NCBI GenBank assembly: GCA_002402325.1
Contig: DHFQ01000109.1
Coordinates: forward strand, 1-7,845
Source of the DNA: Candidatus Aminicenantes bacterium UBA4820
GTDB taxonomy: Bacteria; Acidobacteriota; UBA4820
Length of the DNA: 7,845 nt
Reading direction: 5' to 3'
Shown here: piece after piece, positions 1-5,676 of the stretch
Position numbering within the stretch: the first letter of the stretch is position 1
Layout: every line of letters starts with the position of its first letter
Translations under genes and position numbers: made by a program
The notes under the pieces: model-generated
Told to the model about the DNA's origin: nothing
Database searches by the model: none
The model's input: the letters and a program-made list of their open reading frames with translations, nothing else

Positions 1-16
1 TTCGTTGGAAACGAGG

Positions 17-61
17 AAACCCCCTTCTTTGGGAAACTGGAGCGGGCGACGGGTCTCGAAC
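17..61 (-). repeat. Direct repeat copy 1: duplicated 3' end of tRNA-Gly plus trailer
   Basis: Positions 17-61 are identical over 45 bp to 342-386 (offset 325). On the minus strand the copy contains the last 24 nt of tRNA-Gly (T-loop, 3' half of the T-stem, acceptor 3' strand, discriminator T and CCA; 38-61), followed by 21 nt of the tRNA's natural 3' flank. Identity stops abruptly at position 62. Beyond it there is only weak resemblance to the tRNA: a GCGTG in place of the T-stem GCGGG, and a TTGAG further on. No intact tRNA can be folded here, so this is a fragment rather than a second gene. Confidence 0.9.
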
Positions 62-72
62 ACGCTCCGTCG

Positions 73-152
73 CTCAATGTTCGCTCCTTAAGGGGAAACC
101 TTTGGCGGTTTCCCCTCAACGCTCGCATTTCCACTTCGTTCCAATGCTCGCT
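73..152. repeat. Three degenerate copies of a 13-bp motif (YYCAAYGYTCGCW)
   Basis: Related 13-mers occur at 73-85 (ctcaatgttcgct), 115-127 (ctcaacgctcgca) and 140-152 (tccaatgctcgct). They differ from one another at two to four positions. The first and third are each close to a CGTC/TTCG-type extension (68-72 and 134-139), which hints that the original unit was nearer 18-19 bp. The third copy also sits between two instances of CCACTTCGT (131-139 and 164-172). Nothing indicates a coding function. The motifs may be remnants of a dispersed intergenic repeat family. Confidence 0.55.
91..116. repeat. Perfect 10-bp inverted repeat (hairpin)
   Basis: AGGGGAAACC (91-100) is the exact reverse complement of GGTTTCCCCT (107-116), with a 6-nt loop (TTTGGC). 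Neither strand shows a following T-run, so a Rho-independent terminator is unlikely. The stem reuses the GGGAAAC word found in the tRNA trailer. A REP-like palindrome or a remnant of a repeat element is the more economical reading. Confidence 0.7.
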
Positions 153-185
153 GCTCTCCTTCGCCACTTCGTGGGCTGAATTGGT

Positions 186-210
186 CAGAGGGAAACAAAG
201 TTTCCCCCTG
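186..210. repeat. Imperfect 11-bp inverted repeat (hairpin)
   Basis: The arms GGGAAAC (190-196) and GTTTCCC (200-206) flank a 3-nt AAA loop. After one A-C mismatch the stem continues as CAG (186-188) with CTG (208-210). It has the same core word as the hairpin at 91-116, so the two are probably related by copying. There is no T-tract on either side. Confidence 0.65.
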
Positions 211-329
211 AAACCCTCTTCTTTTGTCGCGGGTTCTAATAGAAAAATAAAGTGCTGAGCATCGGATTCATTCCGTGCGAAGCACATTCCTATTGGAGGG
301 TATTCAGTGAAGCGAAGCGAAACGCCTAA

Positions 330-352
330 GAGGGGGGTTGAAAACCCCCTTC
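330..352 (-). terminator. Hairpin in the tRNA-Gly trailer, possible weak terminator
   Basis: On the minus strand, 11 nt past the tRNA CCA, GGGGGTT (349-343) pairs with AACCCCC (339-333) around a 3-nt loop. The stem extends past one mismatch by two more pairs. It is the first strong structure that the tRNA transcript would meet. It lacks a proper U-run, since the sequence after the stem is CTTAGG. It may therefore serve as a trailer-processing or 3'-end stabilising stem rather than a classical intrinsic terminator. Confidence 0.4.
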
Positions 353-386
353 TTTGGGAAACTGGAGCGGGCGACGGGTCTCGAAC
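342..386 (-). repeat. Direct repeat copy 2: 3' end of the intact tRNA-Gly plus trailer
   Basis: This is the partner of the repeat at 17-61, and it lies inside and just downstream of the functional tRNA-Gly gene (tRNA part 363-386, trailer 342-362). Because this copy belongs to a complete tRNA it is presumably the source. Integrases commonly use tRNA 3' ends as attachment sites and leave such duplications, but the 280 bp between the two copies contains no integrase or cargo gene. Confidence 0.9.
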
Positions 387-438
387 CCGCGACCTCAAGC
401 TTGGGAAGCTCGCGCTCTACCAACTGAGCTACGCCCGC
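363..438 (-). tRNA. tRNA-Gly, anticodon CCC
   Basis: On the minus strand a complete 76-nt cloverleaf can be folded. The acceptor GCGGGCG pairs perfectly with CGCCCGC. The D-stem is GCTC/GAGC, and the anticodon stem CGAGC/GCTTG has one G-U pair. The anticodon loop is TTCCCAA, giving anticodon CCC. The variable loop is AGGTC, and the T-stem GCGGG/CCCGT carries the loop TTCGAGA. The discriminator is T, typical of bacterial tRNA-Gly, and CCA is encoded in the DNA (363-365). The tRNA reads GGG codons. It is transcribed divergently from the Fe-S oxidoreductase gene, from a promoter that puts its predicted start only about three bases upstream of the mature 5' end. Its last 24 nt are duplicated at 38-61. 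Confidence 0.97.
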
Positions 439-447
439 TTAGAGTTA

Positions 448-476
448 ATTCTAAAACTAATTCATCCTTTTTTCAA
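448..476 (-). promoter_or_regulatory. Sigma70-type promoter for tRNA-Gly
   Basis: On the minus strand a -35 box TTGAAA (476-471, 5 of 6 to consensus) and a -10 box TAGAAT (453-448, 5 of 6) are separated by exactly 17 bp. The -10 box ends 9 nt before the mature tRNA 5' end at 438. A start 6-7 nt downstream of the -10 box would fall near 441, giving a 5' leader of only about 3 nt. Box quality, spacing and position relative to the tRNA all agree. Confidence 0.75.
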
Positions 477-483
477 GTCTAAT

Positions 484-512
484 TTGACTAAATCTTGAAT
501 GAATATTATCCT
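484..512 (+). promoter_or_regulatory. Candidate promoter for the HdrDE/EMO-like gene
   Basis: TTGACT (484-489, 5 of 6) is followed after 17 bp by TATCCT (507-512, 4 of 6). An alternative -10, TATTAT at 504-509, is closer to consensus but would leave only a 14-bp spacer. The pair lies 31 bp upstream of the ATG and immediately beyond the tRNA promoter, consistent with two divergent, non-overlapping promoters in the 105-bp spacer. The A+T-rich context makes chance matches easy. Confidence 0.35.
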
Positions 513-530
513 ATTAAATTAAAAATCATT

Positions 531-537
531 GGGAGGT
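531..537 (+). promoter_or_regulatory. Strong Shine-Dalgarno site fixing the start at 544
   Basis: GGGAGGT at 531-537 contains GGAGG, which ends 7 nt before the ATG at 544. This is ideal placement. An in-frame TTG at 529 would put the ribosome-binding site inside the coding sequence and has no site of its own, so the ATG is the start. Confidence 0.85.
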
Positions 538-543
538 TTTTTT

Positions 544-2508
544 ATGACTGAACTTATCTCATTGTGGGTCATTACAATTGTTGCGATTGCTCTTTTTTGC
601 ACAACCGCTGAAAAAAGAATAGGGGCACTTCTTTTGGGGCAAAGTGCATCTCCTTATGACAAACCCTGCAAAAGATTGAAGGGGGTGATTGAGTATGCGT
701 TTCTCCAAAAAAGACTTTTCAGGGATAGTTATGCGGGCTTTTACCATTTTCTAATCTTCTGGGGTTTTGTATTTTTAGCCTTTAGAGGATGGCAGAATAT
801 AATAGAAGGACTATTTCCAAAATCAAACCTCCTTTCTTTTTTAGGAATTTATGGCAATTACTATCAAGCGATAAGAGATGTTTTTGTTATTTTAGTTTTA
901 CTTGGAGTCTTCCTTGCTTTGATAAGAAGAATTTTTATAAAGCCAGAAAGGGTTGAAAATTCCATTGATGCTTTTGCAACTTTGACTTTTATTGGGCTTT
1001 TGATGTTGAGCGACCTTTTTTACGATTCAACAACCATTTTAATTTCAAAACCAGATTGGGCGTCCTTTACGCCTTTTTCAAATCTATTTTCTTCTCTTTT
1101 TTCTAATTATTCTGACTCTTCATTAGTTACAATCAATACAACTGCACACTGGATAAACATTTTGACCTTCCTTGGATTTTTGAACTTTTTGCCCTATTCA
1201 AAACATTTTCATATTTTTACAAGCCTTTTCAATGTCTATTTTAGAAATCTGGATGAGGCAAAAAATATTAGAAAAGTGGATCTTGAATCAGAACATTTTG
1301 GAATTTCAAAGATGAATGACTTTACATGGAAAGAGATGCTTGATTTTTATACCTGTACGGAGTGCGGGAGATGTAAAGAGGGGTGTCCAACATCTCTTAC
1401 AGATAAGCCTCTAAAGCCTAAAGATTACGGAAATGATTTAAGGGATTTACTTTATTCAATGTCTCAGGAGGAAATTGAAGGCAAAGTTGAGATTGATGAA
1501 GAAAAGCAAATTATTGGTAAAATAGTTCCCCACGATTCAATCTGGGCTTGCACCACCTGCAGGTATTGCGAATGGGCTTGTCCTCTTTTCATAAACTTTG
1601 TCCCTAAAATTGTTGGTCATAGAAGTTATTTAACACTTGAAGAGAGCAACTTTCCTCAAGAGGCTCAAACAGCATTTAAGGGGATGGAGAGGCAGGGCAA
1701 TCCGTGGAATTTACCGCGAGCGGATAGGATGAATTGGGCAGAGAGACTTGATGTGAGGCATATAAGCGAAGTTGAAGGAAAAAAATATCTTTTATGGGTT
1801 GGATGTGCGGGTGCCTACGAAGAATCTCAAAAAAGGGTAACAAGGGCACTTGTTAAAATATTGAATGAAGCAAATGTCAACTTTGGAATTCTTGGTGAAG
1901 AGGAAAGCTGCACGGGTGATGTCGCAAGAAGACTTGGGAATGAATACCTTTTTTCTGCGCTTGCTGAACAAAATATTGAGACAATAAAGCAATATAATGT
2001 CTCAAAAATTATAACCGCCTGCCCTCACTGCCTCAACACTTTAAAGGTTGATTACAAAGATTATGGGGCAAACTTTGATGTTGTTCACGCTGTAACCTTT
2101 ATAAAACAACTGATAAAGGAGGGAAGGCTTAAATTTAAGAAAGGAATAGATAAGAGTGTAACATTTCACGATCCTTGCTATCTTTCAAGGTATGAAGGAG
2201 ATGTTGATTCTGCAAGATTTATAATGAACTCAATCCCTTCTTTGAAACTCAATGAGATGAAATGGAGCAAGGAAAAATCTATCTGCTGCGGAGCAGGCGG
2301 TGGAAGATTCTGGCTTGAAGAAAAAATTGGCGAAAGGATAAACCATTTCAGATTCAAACAAATTCTTGAAACAGGTTCAAAATGTGCTCTTGTCTCCTGC
2401 CCCTTCTGCCACACGATGCTCGATAACGCAAGGGGAGAGTTGAATAAAGAAGAGATTGAAGTAAAAGACATTCTTGAAATTGTAGTTCAGGCATTAGAAG
2501 AGGAATAG
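544..2508 (+). CDS. Membrane HdrDE-like iron-sulfur oxidoreductase (EMO/DUF224 type)
   Basis: This 654-residue protein fuses a cytochrome-b-like membrane domain to an HdrD-like iron-sulfur domain. About five membrane segments lie near residues 4-20, 65-80, 112-130, 143-160 and 200-216. His68, His202, His221 and His223 are candidate heme b ligands, as in the NarI/HdrE superfamily. Two [4Fe-4S] motifs follow, Cys271/274/277/281 and Cys336/339/342/346. Two CCG (DUF224) domains come next. The first has Cys421, Cys456, Cys493 and Cys496, with the usual CCG reduced to SCTG. The second is complete, with Cys545, Cys581-Cys582, Cys619 and Cys622. Such fusions include the ETF:menaquinone oxidoreductases of anaerobes, which pass electrons between electron-transfer flavoprotein and quinone; other members are called heterodisulfide-reductase-related. 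No etfAB genes lie in the window, so the soluble partner is inferred only. The ATG at 544 is chosen for its GGGAGGT site. The gene converges on the yfhO-like gene with a 90-bp gap. Confidence 0.88.
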   Translation: MTELISLWVITIVAIALFCTTAEKRIGALLLGQSASPYDKPCKRLKGVIEYAFLQKRLFRDSYAGFYHFLIFWGFVFLAFRGWQNIIEGLFPKSNLLSFLGIYGNYYQAIRDVFVILVLLGVFLALIRRIFIKPERVENSIDAFATLTFIGLLMLSDLFYDSTTILISKPDWASFTPFSNLFSSLFSNYSDSSLVTINTTAHWINILTFLGFLNFLPYSKHFHIFTSLFNVYFRNLDEAKNIRKVDLESEHFGISKMNDFTWKEMLDFYTCTECGRCKEGCPTSLTDKPLKPKDYGNDLRDLLYSMSQEEIEGKVEIDEEKQIIGKIVPHDSIWACTTCRYCEWACPLFINFVPKIVGHRSYLTLEESNFPQEAQTAFKGMERQGNPWNLPRADRMNWAERLDVRHISEVEGKKYLLWVGCAGAYEESQKRVTRALVKILNEANVNFGILGEEESCTGDVARRLGNEYLFSALAEQNIETIKQYNVSKIITACPHCLNTLKVDYKDYGANFDVVHAVTFIKQLIKEGRLKFKKGIDKSVTFHDPCYLSRYEGDVDSARFIMNSIPSLKLNEMKWSKEKSICCGAGGGRFWLEEKIGERINHFRFKQILETGSKCALVSCPFCHTMLDNARGELNKEEIEVKDILEIVVQALEEE

Positions 2509-2598
2509 CAAAAAGGTGGACTTTGCGAAAAGGATTGAGAGAAAATCTGAAAATCTTACCTTACAGTTGGTCTATGGAGGTAAGTCAAGAAATTCTTG

Positions 2599-4827
2599 TT
2601 AATGAGGTCTCCTCTTAATGAAAGGAATAAGAAGTAAAATTATAATAGTTATTTGGGTTAGTGATGAGATTGTTGCACTCACATAAAAAATTACGGGAAC
2701 AAACTTAAAGGTTATTAAATGTTTCCCTTCAGGTACAAGAACTCCTCTGAAGCATCCATCAACTCTATATATCTTTGTTCTTTTTCCATCAATAAAAGCC
2801 TTAAAATCTTTGTGGTATGAATCTCTTAGGACCAGAAAGCCTGCTGTTTTATTCTCTGTTTTTATTTGCACCAATTCTTGTTCGTCTTTTACGAAAATTG
2901 CTTTGTTATCTTTTTGAAACTTAAAGTCAATTAAAAAATCGCAACTTTCAACCAAAACATTTTCCTCTTCAAGAGATTTAAAATCTTTCAGCCGTTCATC
3001 TTCAAGTGAGGATATAGGGATAATTTTGTTTGCAAAGAAAAGCCTTCCATAACCCATATCCATCTTATATATTAATCCAAATTTTCCTTCAAATTCTGGC
3101 TTGATTTCTTTCAATCTTGATTCTTTGGGAAGCAGGAGTAAGGTCGCACCGCTTTTTATGAAAAGTGGAACATCAGAGGGGCCAAAAGTGACAAATGTTG
3201 GAAAAAAGGAATATTTTCCAAAATTCTTAAAAAAATTGTTTGGAAATAGAAACACATTTGCCTCAGTTTGTCTTACGTTATAGATTGAACCGTTGTTTGG
3301 AGGAAGCAAGGAGTAAGGTGTATGTAGGGGAGCAATGGACCTTTCATTTGGATGTTTTTCCCTTATATAATCAACAATGTCATACTTTTTGTATTCAAGA
3401 GTATTCCATGGAATTACATTTTTGGAAATAGGATAGGCATAGGGAAAAAGAATTAAAGCTATCGAAAATGCGATAAAATAATTCTTTAGTTTTTCATCAG
3501 ATCGGAAAATAAATTTGTAGGCAAGAATTGAAAATTGAAAAATGAGTATTATGATTAAAATTGTCAATTGAGGAAATGCGATTGAAAGAGAAAAGTCCAA
3601 AGACTTTGTTGCAAAACCCATAAATGTTGAGGCTAAAAGCGTTATGACGAAGAGGAATTTGATTTTTGATTCTTTTAGAAATATATTAAAGCCAAAAGCG
3701 GAAAATAGTGAAAGGCAAAACCAGAAAACAAATTTAAAATAAAAATGTGGGACATTTATTAAAGTAATTTCAGATGAAACAGGACCCAAAAAGGGGATAG
3801 GAAAAAGGTAAATGAGTGAAAATATAAACCATACAAGCAAATAGTGGATTATTTTATCCCTGATTCTTTTCATTGCCAATAGAGAAAAGGATATAATAAT
3901 CGGTAAAACAAAAACATCTGTCAAAGGAGTGAGGATGTATTCCCATTTTAAATCACTGACTGTGGAAAAAGATATGGCTTTGTATGAAAAACTGCTAAAA
4001 TATTCTTGCATTAAAGGAGCAATATAAATCACCAAGGAGAGAAAAACTATAATTCCTATAACGATTAACGAGTACAATTTTTTAAGCAGGTTACCTTCTC
4101 TGCAATAAATAAAATAAAGTGAGGCAATAAAGGTGTTTATCAAGCACATTTCTGGGTGTCCTATATGTCCCATTATAATAAAGGGTAAAGAGGCGAGAGC
4201 TAAATTTTTAAAAGAAAATCTTTTTATACTCTTTAAAGTGTACAAAAGTAGAGGAAGGAAAATATAAGATTGTAGATCACTAAAGGATAATCTATTGTAA
4301 ATGTAAGGATTAACAGCAAAAAGTAGACCACCGACAATAGACGCAGGTAATTCTAATCCGTGACTTCTTAGAAATAAAAGCATACACAAATAGCCAAAAA
4401 GAATTTCAAAGAAGATAGAAAGGCAATATAAATTAGTTGAAGGGAAAAGATAGAAAAAAAAGAAAAATGGGTTAAACGGCCTGAATTGCCCTTCACTAAA
4501 AGTGGGAAGACCGCAACCAATATAGGGATCCCATAAAGGCACTTTTCCTCTTCTTAAGTTATCGCTTGCAAATTTTTGACTGGGGAATAGAATAGATAGC
4601 CCACTACAATCCCGCTCTATGGCACTGGCGCTTACTTTAGAAAAGACCTTAAATGTCTTATTCAGTTCGTAATTTTCGCCGTTTACGCTTGTTGTATAAA
4701 ACCCCCAATCTGGATAGTACGAGAATGGAAGAAAATTCCTTTTAAGGGCGAGAGGGTAAAAAATCATTATGAAGATAAAAATAGGAGGTGCCAATTTTAG
4801 TAAACAATAATTAAAATTAACTTTCAC
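2599..4827 (-). CDS. YfhO-family polytopic membrane protein (GT-C-like)
   Basis: This is a 742-residue, very hydrophobic protein. After a first membrane segment (about 12-28) comes a large outer loop with the motif RGKVPLWDPYIGCGLP (93-108) followed by Gln114 and PFNPF. That is the family signature 'G.xPLWNP...G.P...Q...P'. Roughly ten or more further membrane segments span about 122-465. A soluble C-terminal part (about 480-708) ends in SYHKDFKAFIDGK (670-682), YRVDGCFRGV (687-696) and PEGKHLITFKF (699-709), typical of the YfhO tail, and a last membrane helix lies at 712-736. YfhO relatives belong to the GT-C fold; in some Gram-positives they glycosylate lipoteichoic acid using lipid-linked sugars. 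The substrate here is unknown, and I infer only a role in envelope glycan or lipid modification. The start is GTG at 4827 with AGGAA 8 nt upstream. A TAGAAT at 4896-4891 could be a -10 box, but I see no good -35. It lies 123 nt after sir2 on the same strand. Confidence 0.8.
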   Translation of the reverse strand: MKVNFNYCLLKLAPPIFIFIMIFYPLALKRNFLPFSYYPDWGFYTTSVNGENYELNKTFKVFSKVSASAIERDCSGLSILFPSQKFASDNLRRGKVPLWDPYIGCGLPTFSEGQFRPFNPFFFFFYLFPSTNLYCLSIFFEILFGYLCMLLFLRSHGLELPASIVGGLLFAVNPYIYNRLSFSDLQSYIFLPLLLYTLKSIKRFSFKNLALASLPFIIMGHIGHPEMCLINTFIASLYFIYCREGNLLKKLYSLIVIGIIVFLSLVIYIAPLMQEYFSSFSYKAISFSTVSDLKWEYILTPLTDVFVLPIIISFSLLAMKRIRDKIIHYLLVWFIFSLIYLFPIPFLGPVSSEITLINVPHFYFKFVFWFCLSLFSAFGFNIFLKESKIKFLFVITLLASTFMGFATKSLDFSLSIAFPQLTILIIILIFQFSILAYKFIFRSDEKLKNYFIAFSIALILFPYAYPISKNVIPWNTLEYKKYDIVDYIREKHPNERSIAPLHTPYSLLPPNNGSIYNVRQTEANVFLFPNNFFKNFGKYSFFPTFVTFGPSDVPLFIKSGATLLLLPKESRLKEIKPEFEGKFGLIYKMDMGYGRLFFANKIIPISSLEDERLKDFKSLEEENVLVESCDFLIDFKFQKDNKAIFVKDEQELVQIKTENKTAGFLVLRDSYHKDFKAFIDGKRTKIYRVDGCFRGVLVPEGKHLITFKFVPVIFYVSATISSLTQITIIILLLIPFIKRRPH

Positions 4828-4835
4828 TATGAATT

Positions 4836-4840
4836 TTCCT
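4836..4840 (-). promoter_or_regulatory. Ribosome-binding site for the GTG start of the yfhO-like gene
   Basis: On the minus strand AGGAA (4840-4836) lies 8 nt before GTG at 4827. There is no in-frame ATG nearby upstream, and the first membrane segment begins about a dozen residues in. The GTG is therefore the best-supported start. Confidence 0.6.
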
Positions 4841-4950
4841 TGTTAAAATTTAGTAAGAAAAAAGTTGTAGATAAAAATACTATGTGTCTCATTCTAAATT
4901 ATTTTATCACATTTTTGGAGGTTTAGAAAAGAAAATTTGAAATTTCCCTA

Positions 4951-5676
4951 TCATTCAATTCCTTCTCTAATTTTCAAAATTTCATTGACAACTTCATCTA
5001 TTGCATCGCCTGCTTTTGATCTCCACGATTTATCGCATATCGGTGTAATCGTAGTTTCATCAGGGTTTATCTCCCAGACTTTAGCGCCGTTACTTTTCGC
5101 AACTTTTGGAAGAGATGCCGCAGGCTCAACCACTCCTGAGGTTCCTATGACAAGGTAAAGGTCTGACTCCTTCGCCTTTAAAAAAGCCTCCTCCAGAATA
5201 TCGTAAGGAAGAGGCTCATAAAACCAGACAACGGAGGGCCTTAAAATCCCTCCGCATTCACATTTTGGTGGAAGAGTTTTAAATTCCTCATAGGATTCTC
5301 TTTCTTTAAAACATTTAAGGCATCTTACTTTCCACAAACTCCCGTGAAGTTCAAGGACATTTTTCGCTCCTGCCTTTTGATGAAGCCCATCAACATTTTG
5401 AGTGGCAATTGATAGATTTTCAACTCCAAGTTTTTCCTGAAGTTTTGCAATTCCTATATGCGCCTTGTTTGGCTTACAATTTTTCCCCTGCCTTCTCCTC
5501 TCCTCATAAAACCGCCATACAAAAACAGGGTCTTTTTCAAACGCTTGAGGCGTTGCGACATCCTCAACTTTATGTCCTTCCCAGAGCCCTCCTGCCCCCC
5601 TAAAAGTTGCAACTCCACTTTCCTGAGAAATCCCCGCACCGCTTAAACACGCCACTTTAAAAGGTTTATCCTTCAT
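4951..5676 (-). CDS. cobB: Sir2-family NAD-dependent protein deacylase
   Basis: This is a compact 241-residue bacterial sirtuin. It likely removes acyl groups from lysines using NAD+, yielding nicotinamide and O-acyl-ADP-ribose in the cytoplasm. Visible motifs are GAGIS (13-17) and TFRG (24-27) of the NAD pocket, TQNVDGLHQKAG (92-103), catalytic His111 in LHG, zinc ligands Cys119/Cys122 and Cys139/Cys141, GTS (178-180), and IN (203-204) of the Rossmann part. Tyr57 and Arg60 in FYEERRR match the Tyr-x-x-Arg of class III (SIRT5/CobB-like) sirtuins, suggesting activity on succinyl or malonyl as well as acetyl lysine; this is inference. Cys139-x-Cys141 is one residue tighter than the common CxxC. 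The ATG at 5676 is preferred and overlaps the end of tsaC by 11 nt. A TTG at 5691 would add five residues but has no ribosome site. Only a weak GAGAAG precedes the ATG, fitting translational coupling to tsaC. Confidence 0.92.
   Translation of the reverse strand: MKDKPFKVACLSGAGISQESGVATFRGAGGLWEGHKVEDVATPQAFEKDPVFVWRFYEERRRQGKNCKPNKAHIGIAKLQEKLGVENLSIATQNVDGLHQKAGAKNVLELHGSLWKVRCLKCFKERESYEEFKTLPPKCECGGILRPSVVWFYEPLPYDILEEAFLKAKESDLYLVIGTSGVVEPAASLPKVAKSNGAKVWEINPDETTITPICDKSWRSKAGDAIDEVVNEILKIREGIE

Larger units (their letters stand above)
1..362. other. Gene-free, hairpin-rich intergenic block downstream of tRNA-Gly
   Basis: I find no supportable coding region here. The stretch is clearly richer in G+C (about half) than the flanking genes (about one third). 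The 7-mer GGGAAAC or its complement occurs six times: at 31-37, 93-99, 190-196 and 356-362 directly, and at 108-114 and 200-206 inverted. Two of the direct/inverted pairs form hairpins. The block also carries a copied tRNA 3' end (17-61), a degenerate 13-bp motif repeated three times (73-152), a short tandem GAAGC run (about 309-320), and an inverted 11-bp piece of the tRNA T-arm (226-236). It lies on the 3' side of the minus-strand tRNA gene. It could be a decayed integration site, a REP-like repeat cluster, or a pile of tRNA-derived fragments. The sequence does not decide between these. Confidence 0.75.

Noticed and set aside
38..120. A second, degraded tRNA-Gly gene to the left
   Set aside because: Only the 3' 24 nt are intact. 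Beyond position 61 the resemblance is limited to a few short words, and no acceptor, D or anticodon stem partner can be folded. It is reported as a repeat fragment only.
1..362. CRISPR array
   Set aside because: The repeats are few, unevenly spaced, in mixed orientation and derived from a tRNA end. There is no regular repeat-spacer pattern and no cas gene.
307..498. 63-codon plus-strand open frame reading GDGSRTRDLKLG...ALYQLSYAR
   Set aside because: It is the antisense translation of the tRNA-Gly gene. This peptide pattern is a well-known artefact wherever tRNA genes are translated on the opposite strand. It has no ribosome site and continues through the divergent promoter region.
529..543. 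TTG start at 529 for the HdrDE/EMO-like protein
   Set aside because: It would encode Met-Gly-Gly-Phe-Phe from the Shine-Dalgarno site itself. The ATG at 544 is correctly spaced from GGGAGGT.
1792..2471. Minus-strand open frames of 66 and 97 codons inside the Fe-S oxidoreductase gene
   Set aside because: They lie wholly antisense to strongly conserved cysteine motifs, have no ribosome sites, and look like shadows of the real frame.
2509..2598. Bidirectional terminator between the convergent Fe-S oxidoreductase and yfhO-like genes
   Set aside because: The best pairings are CTTACC (2555-2560) with GGTAAG (2579-2584) around an 18-nt loop, and a CAAGAA-A-TTCTTG palindrome (2586-2598). Neither has a compact loop plus T-run.
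3101..3431. Plus-strand open frames inside the yfhO-like gene
   Set aside because: They have low-complexity composition with no motif, and sit opposite the well-conserved C-terminal YfhO coding sequence.
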